DNA from: a virus
Length of the DNA: 29,944 bases
Reading direction: 5' to 3' (one strand)
IMG/VR virus record: IMGVR_UViG_3300021960_000345
Coordinates: 1-29,944 of that record
The translations under genes were made by a program, and so were the position numbers. The notes beneath the pieces are model-generated. The model worked only from the letters and a program-made list of their open reading frames with translations. It had not been told where the DNA came from and searched no databases. Each line of letters opens with the position of its first letter. The first letter of the stretch is position 1. Shown here one piece after another: positions 8,801 to 14,299 of this stretch.

Positions 8801-9170
8801 TGGAAATGATACTCAAGTTAATTCTGACGATATGATAGCCTACTGCTTCCATTCAGTAGATTCTTATCAGAAAGTAGGGAGTTATAGTGGAGGTTCTTCA
8901 GGTAGTTCAAATGTTATAACTACAGGGTTTAAGCCAAGATTTTTATTAGTAAAAAGAACTGATATAGCAGGAGATGCTTGGCAAATGTTTGATAGTATTA
9001 GAGGAGGCGGTGATACATTTGATAATTATCTTCAAGCTAATGAAGCATACGCTGAAACATCTTATTCGTTAAGAGAAGTAAATTTTGCTAATAACGGATT
9101 TTATTGGACTAATGCTGAAAGCGGAACAAACATATCAGGAGGAACCTACATCTATTTAGCAATAGCATAA
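5898..9170 (+). CDS. Large tail fibre/receptor-binding protein with two LamG domains
   Basis: A 1090-residue protein. Residues about 33-222 and 238-432 are two LamG/concanavalin-like domains, each starting with a strand pair and FNGSSS and ending in a clear DGKIDQVRVYDKAL-type motif (residues near 198 and 409). LamG domains bind glycans, which suits a receptor-binding or tail-tip protein that touches the capsule or surface sugars of the host. Residues about 447-1090 consist of two copies of a 320-residue block, each made of three related units with the pattern YxGNG...GLKPDMVWIKER or GFKPRFLLVKRTD. I associate this C-terminal type with phage fibre proteins of unknown fold. No enzyme motif is seen. 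It is followed by the lysis cassette with a one-base TAATG overlap. Confidence 0.75.
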   Translation: MLGKRIINTATGAGAACTTDTVQILDGVPFQSIATYQFESDADDLTGNYDGNDSNVTYATGKFGNAGEFNGSSSNVTLPAGINKNNNFSWSFWVNFDSLTDYDTTIAFQNTYRNYLDILANGTLHFYDGVSLNSPTGTVTTGTWYHVVITKSSSTGRKMYLNNSVVASDSGTTNSISGGGQNMIGAYNSGSSTLYYLDGKIDQVRVYDKALSAGAVTSLYNETVATASNSYINLPSGVAYYKMSDATDETGSYDGTASNVNFNVAGKFGNAAVFNGSSSGINLPSSLNANVIDATGAFSISMWINANDISTIQYLFCANTTNNIDLGINSDSQGVGKIVWTVYNTSYSYLISTTTITTNTWYNIVVTYNNGSRELFINGVSQGTATKTLVESSIEPTLGYRNTGGSVRFNGKIDQVRIFDRAITSDEVETLYNEVQCIPTIVPTDNFEPVIYDGNGGTQSISSLDFQPDLVWMKNRDQAFNHRLADSVRGATKYLITNLTNAESTNSQTLTSFNLDGFTVGSDAGVNYNNSLQVAWNWKAGGAAVSNTDGTITSQVSANQDAGFSIVKWTNTVSEGSIGHGLNQKPELIIAKNLDVSANWIVYTDIIDGSMDYLRLNTTDSKGNSGRTLPTSSVFYFASDTNDYIAYAFHSVEGYSKVGFYEGTGAAGNSIVTGFRPAFVMIKRTDSTGSWEMIDNKRSPENVRDRVLFANLSNAEQQGDTLGYYPTNFLSNGFELLQGSNGYNANGGSYIFMAFAEENVQPEPELANSFNVVTYTGNGTDITVNTGLKPDMVWIKERTSTSAHRIVDSVRGDKKRIFTNLTNAESEAAAGEVLLDNGFQVGADNGSNQSGEDYVAWCWKASNDSTIDNEGSISSVVSANPASGFSIVKWAGNNTAGATVGHGLSSAPEMIIIKNYSQSIGQRWVIGHNNMASSSPWNYYLEFDTGARAVNNSRSFNGTAPTSSVFSVGNDTQVNSDDMIAYCFHSVDSYQKVGSYSGGSSGSSNVITTGFKPRFLLVKRTDIAGDAWQMFDSIRGGGDTFDNYLQANEAYAETSYSLREVNFANNGFYWTNAESGTNISGGTYIYLAIA
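7236..9167 (+). repeat. Diverged in-frame tandem repeat, two blocks of three units
   Basis: Within the LamG fibre gene, units begin near residues 447, 564, 655, 769, 884 and 989. Matching units are 322, 320 and 334 residues apart, so a three-unit block has been duplicated. DNA identity is partial, most visible at GGGTTTAGTATTGTGAAGTG (7585 and 8547 areas). Confidence 0.65.
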
Positions 9171-9310
9171 TGCAAGATTTGAAGATAGCTTTTACTAATA
9201 TATTTGCACTTGGGTTAAGTGTTTCAGAAGCAAACCCAGTATTACAAACAGTATCTTTAGTATTAGCTATCGGATATACTATAATTTCAATATATAAAAA
9301 ACTAAAATAA
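9170..9310 (+). CDS. Small membrane protein, 46 residues, lysis-region
   Basis: It starts at the ATG overlapping the fibre gene stop (TAATG) and ends with a TAA overlapping the next ATG. The protein begins MQDLKIAFTNIFALGLSVSE and has one clear membrane helix in its second half (VLQTVSLVLAIGYTIISIY), then a basic C-terminal end KKLK. Size, charge and position directly before other membrane proteins and the endolysin suggest a holin, antiholin or pinholin-type role. I do not recognise a family. Confidence 0.55.
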   Translation: MQDLKIAFTNIFALGLSVSEANPVLQTVSLVLAIGYTIISIYKKLK

Positions 9311-9597
9311 TGGCAAAGATTGATTTAGACGGAGACGGTAAAGCAGACGTTTCAATTAGTATATCACAAATAATTACTATAGCAGTAATGTTTGCTTCTA
9401 TAATTGGTTCTTACTATACGTTAAGTGCCAAGATAGATACTAATACAGCGGAGGTTAAGAAGCTAAAGTATAACGAAAAGGAGTATACTTGGAAGAATCA
9501 AAGGGAATTAGAGAAAGAGATAAGAGAAATAACCTTAGAGATGAGGGATTTTATGAAAGACTTGGAGTATCTAAAGATTGATAAAAAAAGGAAATAA
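9310..9597 (+). CDS. Membrane-anchored coiled-coil protein with EF-hand-like loop (holin/lysis-associated)
   Basis: A 95-residue protein. Residues 5-13 read DLDGDGKAD, the DxDxDG calcium loop seen in EF-hand and dockerin modules. Residues about 17-40 form one membrane helix (ISQIITIAVMFASIIGSYYT). Residues 45-95 are strongly charged and coiled-coil-like. I have seen this arrangement (Asp loop, membrane helix, Lys/Glu coil) before endolysin genes in Bacteroidota phages. A lysis role, such as a holin partner or a spanin-like bridge, is inferred from location. One loop without a complete 12-residue EF-hand ligand set may bind calcium weakly or not at all. Confidence 0.6.
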   Translation: MAKIDLDGDGKADVSISISQIITIAVMFASIIGSYYTLSAKIDTNTAEVKKLKYNEKEYTWKNQRELEKEIREITLEMRDFMKDLEYLKIDKKRK

Positions 9598-9598
9598 G

Positions 9599-9628
9599 TT
9601 GCTTTTTAAGTGGCTTTTTGTATATTAA
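9599..9628 (+). promoter_or_regulatory. Possible promoter before the lysis genes
   Basis: TTG at 9599-9601, a 19-base spacer, then TATATTAA at 9621-9628. The spacing equals that of the better promoter at 11413, but the -7 box matches TAnnTTTG only in its first half. Confidence 0.3.
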
Positions 9629-9645
9629 CAAGAAATATATTACTT

Positions 9646-9798
9646 ATGGATAAGATAAAAGAACTAGCTAAAAAAGGGTGGTTTTTATTGAAAGCACAAA
9701 TTATAAAGGATTGGAATGGAAACTTATTTAGTAAAGGTAAACTTATCTTTATTGGTGGTGTTTTATTGTTAATCTTAATTGGCTTAATTACAAAATGA
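9646..9798 (+). CDS. Small membrane protein, 50 residues, lysis-region
   Basis: I chose the ATG at 9646; a GTG at 9610 would add 12 residues but has no support and would lie inside the possible promoter. The protein is an amphipathic basic N-terminal half (MDKIKELAKKGWFLLKAQII) followed by one strong membrane helix near the C-terminus (LIFIGGVLLLILIGLI). Its TGA overlaps the endolysin ATG. The arrangement (cytoplasmic or periplasmic basic helix plus single anchor) would suit a small holin or a Rz1-like partner. There is no lipobox cysteine, so a lipoprotein spanin is unlikely. Confidence 0.55.
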   Translation: MDKIKELAKKGWFLLKAQIIKDWNGNLFSKGKLIFIGGVLLLILIGLITK

Positions 9799-10151
9799 AC
9801 CTTAAATTCTTTTCCCTATCAGAGTTTGATTGTCCTAGTTTACCTAATTCAGGTAAGAATATGGATATTAACTTTCTTTATAAACTTGAACACGCAAGAG
9901 AACTTGCAGCAATACCATTTAAAATCACAAGTGGTTACAGAACAGCAGACCATAACAAAACAGTCGGAGGTGTGCCTAACTCAAGCCACCTTATCGGAGT
10001 TGCAGCAGATATTGCTGTTGGAAGCGGAAGTGAAAGATACATTATACTTAATGCCCTTATTAGAGCAGGATTCAAACGTATTGGAGTTGCAAAAGGATTC
10101 ATCCACTGTGATACAGATGACTCCAAGTCAAACTCTGTTTGGACTTACTAA
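9795..10151 (+). CDS. Endolysin, M15-family peptidase
   Basis: A 118-residue zinc peptidase of the VanY/M15 type (Peptidase_M15_3-like), which cleaves the D-Ala-containing peptide stem of peptidoglycan during lysis. The catalytic signature is clear: SGYRTADHNKTVGG (residues 46-59), SSHLIGVAADI with the zinc ligands H65 and D72, and GFIHCDTD with the third ligand H104, followed by the C-terminal WTY. Length is normal for single-domain phage M15 endolysins. There is no signal peptide, so release needs a holin, and candidates flank the gene on both sides. It overlaps the preceding membrane protein gene by ATGA. Confidence 0.9.
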   Translation: MNLKFFSLSEFDCPSLPNSGKNMDINFLYKLEHARELAAIPFKITSGYRTADHNKTVGGVPNSSHLIGVAADIAVGSGSERYIILNALIRAGFKRIGVAKGFIHCDTDDSKSNSVWTY

Positions 10152-10169
10152 TACCGTAGGCAATACCTT

Positions 10170-10586
10170 ATGTCTGACAAAAAGAAATTTAAAGATACCC
10201 AAGTAGGACAGTTTCTATTAAAGAAGATACCTGACGTTGTTAATGCAGTAGCAGGAGATACTTTAGCAGGGAACGTAATACAAGCCATTATAGGCGGTTC
10301 TGGGATGTCAGAGGAGGATAAGTCCGTAGCACTAAAGAAACTTGATTTAGAGAGGGCTGAGATAGACGGAATAACTCGTAGATGGGTTGCTGATTCTCGT
10401 AGTGGTTCTTGGTTAGCTACTAATGTTAGACCATTAACTTTGATATTCTTTTCTGTAGCTTATGTTATAGGTTGGTTTTATGGTTTAGAATTGAACTCAA
10501 TAACTGGCTTGTTATCTATTGTTATTGGTGGATACTTCGGCTCTAGGGGTGTAGAAAAAGTGTTTGGAGACAAGCTACATAAATAA
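10170..10586 (+). CDS. Holin-like 3-TM protein
   Basis: A 138-residue protein. An N-terminal amphipathic segment is followed by the motif RRWVADSRSGSWLATNVRPL (residues about 70-89), then two membrane helices (TLIFFSVAYVIGWFYGL and SITGLLSIVIGGYFGSR), ending in a basic tail. This is the pattern of the family of phage holins with up to three membrane segments (Holin_3TMs). Position just after the endolysin fits. Holins form the inner-membrane lesion that sets lysis time. With three further small membrane proteins nearby, which of them is the true timing holin cannot be settled from sequence. Confidence 0.7.
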   Translation: MSDKKKFKDTQVGQFLLKKIPDVVNAVAGDTLAGNVIQAIIGGSGMSEEDKSVALKKLDLERAEIDGITRRWVADSRSGSWLATNVRPLTLIFFSVAYVIGWFYGLELNSITGLLSIVIGGYFGSRGVEKVFGDKLHK

Positions 10587-10595
10587 TTTGTTAAT

Positions 10596-10615
10596 AACTT
10601 TTAGTTTAAAAAGTT
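10596..10615. promoter_or_regulatory. Inverted repeat at the early promoter (possible operator)
   Basis: AACTTTT at 10596-10602 pairs with AAAAGTT at 10609-10615 around a 6-base spacer. It touches the expected -33 region of the promoter whose -7 box is at 10638. It could also form a weak AT-only hairpin at the end of the lysis operon. Confidence 0.35.
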
Positions 10616-10645
10616 TACATTTTAAAAAAAAACGAAGTAACTTTG
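10613..10645 (+). promoter_or_regulatory. Early-region promoter
   Basis: The -7 box TAACTTTG at 10638-10645 is a full match to the Bacteroidota TAnnTTTG consensus. The -33 part is weak (GTTT at 10613-10616, spacing 21). A leader of about 60 bases follows before the ATG at 10714, containing a small possible hairpin (GTAGT with ACTAC). Confidence 0.6.
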
Positions 10646-10713
10646 GTGGGTAGTGGGAAACTAACTACTTTATTATATATTTTAATTTTTATAAAAATTT
10701 AATTAATAAATAA

Positions 10714-10956
10714 ATGTCAGAAGATTTAACAATAAGAAATTTAGCAGAAAAAATTGCTAAAGATTTTCAATTATCTGTAAAAGAAAGAACAGATAGTATT
10801 TTAGAATTAGATGCTATATCATATACTAACTTAGGTATAGATAGTACTAAAGCTGAAACAAATAAAGTTAAATCAGATAGTAAATATTTATATAAGTTAA
10901 TTAAAGGATTTAATGAAACTGATGGTAAACTATTACTAAATCATCTTGATTCGTAA
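10714..10956 (+). CDS. Early protein of unknown function, 80 residues
   Basis: First gene after the early promoter. The protein is small, hydrophilic and helical (MSEDLTIRNLAEKIAKDFQL at the start), with no membrane segment or cysteine. I recognise no family. Phage genes at the front of an early operon often act on the host, for example by blocking defence or redirecting host enzymes, but here nothing in the sequence shows that. It ends four bases before the NinG-like gene. Confidence 0.55.
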   Translation: MSEDLTIRNLAEKIAKDFQLSVKERTDSILELDAISYTNLGIDSTKAETNKVKSDSKYLYKLIKGFNETDGKLLLNHLDS

Positions 10957-10960
10957 AACA

Positions 10961-11353
10961 ATGCCTAAGACAGCTAAAAAACCGACAAGAAGTAAGCTAG
11001 TAAAAAAACTAGACACGGTATTTAGTCAATACATAAGAAGAAGCAATGCGGACAACAATGGATATTGTACTTGTGTTACTTGCAATAAGACTTTCCATTG
11101 GAAAGAAATTCAAGCGGGACACTTTATGAGTAGGAAACATTATTCTATACGTTGGGATGAACGTAATGTAAAACCCCAGTGCGTAGCTTGTAATGTATAT
11201 AGAGCAGGAGAACAATATAAATATTCTATTTTTTTAGGTACGGAACTTGCAAATGTATTATATTTACAAAGTAAAGAATTAGTCAAGTTTACAAATTATG
11301 AATTAGAAGATATGATAAACGATTACAGCGACAAGCTGAAAAAACTTACTTGA
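10961..11353 (+). CDS. NinG/Rap-like recombination endonuclease
   Basis: I chose the ATG at 10961 (130 residues) over a TTG at 10946 that overlaps the preceding gene. The protein matches the lambda NinG (Rap) family: a basic N-terminus, C36xC38xxC41 (GYCTCVTCNKTFHWKEI), AGHFMSRKHYSIRWDERNV (residues 52-70) and C74xxC77. The last two elements form an HNH-like zinc site with H54, N69 and the cysteines. Rap of lambda cuts branched recombination intermediates such as D-loops and Holliday junctions, so the protein would resolve structures made by the ERF annealase encoded just downstream. A strong terminator follows. Confidence 0.85.
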   Translation: MPKTAKKPTRSKLVKKLDTVFSQYIRRSNADNNGYCTCVTCNKTFHWKEIQAGHFMSRKHYSIRWDERNVKPQCVACNVYRAGEQYKYSIFLGTELANVLYLQSKELVKFTNYELEDMINDYSDKLKKLT

Positions 11354-11381
11354 TTTTTTCTTGTATATTGTTCTTTGTTTG

Positions 11382-11415
11382 AAAGGGGTAGGATTAATTT
11401 CTTACCCTTTTTTTT
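11382..11415 (+). terminator. Intrinsic terminator after the NinG-like gene
   Basis: An 11-bp stem (11382-11392 with 11401-11411, two G-U pairs), an 8-base loop, and a T run to 11415. Confidence 0.8.
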
Positions 11416-11443
11416 GTTATGTTAATTTTTTTTTATAACTTTG
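11413..11443 (+). promoter_or_regulatory. Strong flavobacterial-type promoter for the recombination/replication genes
   Basis: TTTG at 11413-11416, a 19-base spacer and TAACTTTG at 11436-11443 match the Bacteroidota consensus fully. The expected transcript start lies at about 11448-11451, at or within the ATG of the next reading frame, so that message may be leaderless. Confidence 0.75.
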
Positions 11444-11447
11444 TGAT

Positions 11448-11555
11448 ATGGAACAATTTACAAAAGCAGAACTCTATGGCAAGGTACAAGAACTGCAATA
11501 CGAAAAAGAACAATTACTAAATCAATTAATTTTAACACAACAGAACAATGGCTAA
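11448..11555 (+). CDS. Short reading frame, 35 residues, before the ERF gene
   Basis: It encodes a Gln/Glu-rich helical peptide (MEQFTKAELYGKVQELQYEK...) with heptad-like Leu spacing. The frame overlaps the ERF start by 8 bases. It starts where the message itself is expected to start, so it is either a leaderless small gene or a leader peptide that couples translation to ERF. No family recognised. Confidence 0.5.
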   Translation: MEQFTKAELYGKVQELQYEKEQLLNQLILTQQNNG

Positions 11556-12072
11556 AGAAACAAACATTAACCAGAAGCTGTTTAACTTACAGCAAGAGAT
11601 TGGAACTATTAGCAAAGATGCTAAGAACCCATTTTACAAATCAAAGTATTTCGATATCAATTCACTTATCAAACAATTACAACCTTTACTTAAAAATCAT
11701 AGATTACTTTTACTACAACCGATTGAGGAAGATATGGTAGTAAGTAAGTTGATTTGTATTGATGGTACTGGTGGCGTTATAAGTGCTTTAAAGCTGCCAG
11801 AAATAAACGACCCACAGAAGTTAGGTTCTGCAATTACATACTACAGAAGATATACATTAGGTTCGCTACTTGGATTACAAGCAGAAGATGATGATGGTAA
11901 TACAGCGAGTGGTAAAACCGAAAACAAAACAGAAGAGTTAAAATGGCTAAACCCTAATACAGTAGAATACAGTAAAGCGATAGAATACCTTAAAGCAGGT
12001 GGCTCAATAGATGCGATTAAAACTAAATACAAGGTGTCTAAAAAAGTAGCTGATGAACTCGCAAAATTGTAA
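11548..12072 (+). CDS. erf: ERF-family single-strand annealing protein
   Basis: A 174-residue recombinase that anneals complementary single strands (P22 Erf type). Signature: NPFYKSKYFDINSLIKQLQP (residues 27-46), then LPEINDPQKLGSAITYYRRY (83-102) and LLGLQAEDDDGN (107-118), all typical of the ERF superfamily. The C-terminal 55 residues form a linker and a helical domain, often used to bind partners such as SSB. The nearby RecE-type nuclease (16051), the NinG-like nuclease and the DUF3127 protein form a complete recombination set. Expression is driven by the strong promoter at 11413. Confidence 0.9.
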   Translation: MAKETNINQKLFNLQQEIGTISKDAKNPFYKSKYFDINSLIKQLQPLLKNHRLLLLQPIEEDMVVSKLICIDGTGGVISALKLPEINDPQKLGSAITYYRRYTLGSLLGLQAEDDDGNTASGKTENKTEELKWLNPNTVEYSKAIEYLKAGGSIDAIKTKYKVSKKVADELAKL

Positions 12073-12131
12073 AATAAAAAAAGTATATTACACAACCAAT
12101 TATAATAACAAATCAATTAAAATAACTATTT

Positions 12132-12464
12132 ATGGAAATTACAGGAAACATCAAATTAATTTTGGACACGGAAACGGGAACGTCTAAAGCAGGAAAAGAA
12201 TGGGCTAAAAGGCAAATTGTAGTAACTACACAAGAAACCTACCCACAAGATATAGCTATCGACTTTATGGGGGATAAGATTACTCAAATAAATAAGTTTG
12301 AGGTAGGAAACCCTGTAACAGTATCAATCAACATTAGAGGTAATGAGTACAATGGAAAGTACTACAACTCTATCAACGGTTGGAAAATAGCTAATCATAT
12401 AGGAAACGTAAGCAATAGCGAACAGCAACCTGCGAGAGAAGAAACAGCAGATTTATCATTTTAA
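12132..12464 (+). CDS. SSB-like OB-fold protein (DUF3127)
   Basis: A 110-residue protein. MEITGNIKLILDTETGT at the start, QIVVTTQETYPQDIAIDFMG (28-47) and the strand segment VTVSINIRGNEYNGKYYNSI with NGWKI are the pattern of the DUF3127 family, which has an OB-fold and is regarded as single-strand DNA binding in Bacteroidota and their phages. The C-terminus is disordered and acidic and ends ADLSF, similar to the acidic tip with terminal Phe by which bacterial SSB binds partner proteins. I infer that it protects single strands during replication and delivers ERF or the helicase. A terminator follows 8 bases after the stop. Confidence 0.8.
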   Translation: MEITGNIKLILDTETGTSKAGKEWAKRQIVVTTQETYPQDIAIDFMGDKITQINKFEVGNPVTVSINIRGNEYNGKYYNSINGWKIANHIGNVSNSEQQPAREETADLSF

Positions 12465-12471
12465 TTTAATT

Positions 12472-12495
12472 GGGGGTTAATAGCCCCCTTTTTTT
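12472..12495 (+). terminator. Intrinsic terminator after the DUF3127 gene
   Basis: GGGGG at 12472-12476 pairs with CCCCC at 12484-12488 around TTAATAG, followed by seven Ts. Confidence 0.8.
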
Positions 12496-12503
12496 ATACA
12501 TAT

Positions 12504-12644
12504 ATGAGAAAACTTAGAGAGGATGAAGAATTTCCTTTAGACTTTTGGAATTATTTAGTAAACCCAATAACTGGTTACTATATAAAAAAAGAAGATGAAA
12601 ATTCATTAAAAATAGAGCGTAAATATAATAAGATGGCACAGTAA
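12504..12644 (+). CDS. Small protein, 46 residues, unknown
   Basis: The frame lies between the terminator and the ATPase gene and ends 2 bases before the latter. The product is charged and aromatic (MRKLREDEEFPLDFWNYLVN at the start) with no membrane segment. It fills an otherwise empty 180-base gap in the tight gene order, which favours real coding. Function unknown; it may be coupled to the ATPase gene. Confidence 0.5.
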   Translation: MRKLREDEEFPLDFWNYLVNPITGYYIKKEDENSLKIERKYNKMAQ

Positions 12645-12646
12645 GT

Positions 12647-13558
12647 ATGATAGCACAGGCAAAGAAACTACAAGACAAAATATTAGATATAAAGTACGGA
12701 AGAGTAAAGGAGGGTTTAAAAATAGGCGTTCCAGAGATTGACGAGTTTATAAGATTTAAAAGAAATACATTAGCAGCAATAGGACACGCAAACGTGGGTA
12801 AGACTACAACTCTAATTTATTTTTATGTATTATGGGCAAAGATGCACAATCTTAAATTTTTAATTTGGTCAAGTGAAAATACACCTGAATCAATTTTAAG
12901 AAAGATTATAGAGTTTTATATGGGTAAACCTATTCAACAAGCTACTGATACGCTAATTAATAATGCAGTAGAGTGGGCTAATAGTCGTTTTAAGATTATA
13001 GACGTAGAGGAATTGTATACATATAAGAGTTTGTTAAAAGAAGCACAACAGATAAAAGATGCGTGGAAATATGATGGTTTACTTATTGACCCTTATAATT
13101 CATTATCTAAAGATGCAGCTATCTTAAAAATGGTTGGTAACTCACACGATTACGATTATCAAGTATTAAGTGAATTAAGAATTTTTAGTAGACAAAATGA
13201 TATACAGGTTTGTGTAAATATGCACGGAGTGAGTTCGGCATTAAGACAAGTACATCACGCAGGACACGAATTTGAAGGATTAACAAGACCATTAGCGATG
13301 AGTGATGCAGAGGGTGGTTCTAAGGTTTCTGCAAGGTTTGATGACATTTGGACTTTACATAGGTACGTTTCCCACCCTACTGATTGGATGTATTCGCATA
13401 TACACGTACAGAAAATTAAAGAAAATGAAACTGGCGCTAGACCTAGCCCCTACGAGCAGCCAGTAAGTTTAAAGATGAAAATAAATAATGTAGGATTTGA
13501 GTTTTTAGGAAAAGATTTAATGCACAATAAACAACCAGTACAAACATTTAAACTATGA
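12647..13558 (+). CDS. DnaB/RecA-type ATPase, putative replicative helicase
   Basis: A 303-residue P-loop protein. Walker A is GHANVGKT (residues 46-53), Walker B is DGLLIDP (143-149), and CVNMHG (around 188-193) occupies the place of the sensor strand. The layout with FLIWSSENTPESILRKI after the first helix resembles the C-terminal domain of DnaB and T7 gp4-type helicases. There is no N-terminal primase or DnaB N-domain, so the protein is ATPase only. It probably unwinds DNA or loads the host machinery, since no phage polymerase or primase is seen. A RadA/KaiC-like recombination ATPase is the alternative. The stop overlaps the next ATG by four bases. Confidence 0.75.
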   Translation: MIAQAKKLQDKILDIKYGRVKEGLKIGVPEIDEFIRFKRNTLAAIGHANVGKTTTLIYFYVLWAKMHNLKFLIWSSENTPESILRKIIEFYMGKPIQQATDTLINNAVEWANSRFKIIDVEELYTYKSLLKEAQQIKDAWKYDGLLIDPYNSLSKDAAILKMVGNSHDYDYQVLSELRIFSRQNDIQVCVNMHGVSSALRQVHHAGHEFEGLTRPLAMSDAEGGSKVSARFDDIWTLHRYVSHPTDWMYSHIHVQKIKENETGARPSPYEQPVSLKMKINNVGFEFLGKDLMHNKQPVQTFKL

Positions 13559-13776
13559 TAGTAATAGGGTCTTTACTAATAATTGCACTTGTATTTATAT
13601 TTATAGGGCATAACAAGGGTGCAGATATTATTATAAGTCCTATTAAAGGAATGATGTTTGGATTTTTATATCACAAAGAACAATACGAAGAAGGAAACGA
13701 GTACACATTACAAACTGTAATAGGTATAATTAGTATAACCGTGATATGGATAAACCAAGTGAATGGCTCGGAATAG
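13555..13776 (+). CDS. Small two-helix membrane protein, 73 residues
   Basis: It begins with a strong hydrophobic segment (MIVIGSLLIIALVFIFIGHN) and has a second one near the C-terminus (LQTVIGIISITVIWI), with a short charged loop between. It starts in the ATGA overlap with the ATPase gene and its end overlaps the sigma-like gene by 31 bases. No family recognised. Early-expressed phage membrane peptides can act in superinfection exclusion, but there is no specific evidence for that here. Confidence 0.55.
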   Translation: MIVIGSLLIIALVFIFIGHNKGADIIISPIKGMMFGFLYHKEQYEEGNEYTLQTVIGIISITVIWINQVNGSE

Positions 13777-14294
13777 TAGCTAAAAGGCATAACGAGTGGA
13801 TTAAAATAGTAAATAGCTTTGGCGAGTTTAATTATGCCGAAGATTTTGTACAAGAAATGTATTTGGTAATTTACAAATATGCTGATGAAGATAAAATTAT
13901 TAAAAATGGTAATGTCAGTCGTGGTTATATTTATTTTACTATTCGCGCTATTTTTTTCCAATATTATAATAGTAAGAAAAGAATTAAAAAGGTTTATATT
14001 GATGATGATGAATCTACCCTACAAATTCAAGACTATTCGGAAATGGATGAACAAGTAGCATACAATGGTATATGCCAACTAATAGACGAACATATAGACA
14101 ATTGGCGTTGGTATGAAAAGAAGTTGTTTACTCTTTACAGGGATTCACATTTAAGCATTAGAGGTATAGCAGCGGAAACTGGTATAAGTTGGGTAAGCAT
14201 ATATCATACTTTAAAAACAGCAAAGCAAGAACTAAAAGAAAAGTTTGGAGAAGATTACGATGACTATAAAAATAACGACTACGAATTAATTTAA
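13746..14294 (+). CDS. Sigma factor-like transcription protein
   Basis: A 182-residue protein with the two conserved sigma-70 parts in order. Region 2-like: AEDFVQEMYLVIYKY (residues 31-45) and GYIYFTIRAIFFQYY (60-74), then basic NSKKRIKK. Region 4-like: a helix-turn-helix with LSIRGIAAETGISWVSIYHT (136-155) and a following basic helix. Size and order resemble ECF-type sigma factors and the phage sigma-like proteins. It would direct host RNA polymerase to phage promoters, most likely for late genes. The acidic linker DDDESTLQIQD lies between the domains. The start is inside the preceding membrane protein gene, and that overlap is longer than most here. Confidence 0.75.
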   Translation: MDKPSEWLGIVAKRHNEWIKIVNSFGEFNYAEDFVQEMYLVIYKYADEDKIIKNGNVSRGYIYFTIRAIFFQYYNSKKRIKKVYIDDDESTLQIQDYSEMDEQVAYNGICQLIDEHIDNWRWYEKKLFTLYRDSHLSIRGIAAETGISWVSIYHTLKTAKQELKEKFGEDYDDYKNNDYELI

Positions 14295-14299
14295 AAACT

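Noticed and set aside
9826-10206. A 126-residue + strand frame overlapping the endolysin
   Set aside because: It lies out of frame over the M15 peptidase, whose zinc motifs are certain, and shows no protein-like composition.
10946-10963. TTG start for the NinG-like gene
   Set aside because: It overlaps the previous gene and adds only five residues; the ATG at 10961 is closer to the family start.
11350-11380. A second TTGTATATTG promoter-like stretch before the NinG terminator
   Set aside because: It has no -7 box at the usual distance from a TTG, and would transcribe only the terminator hairpin.
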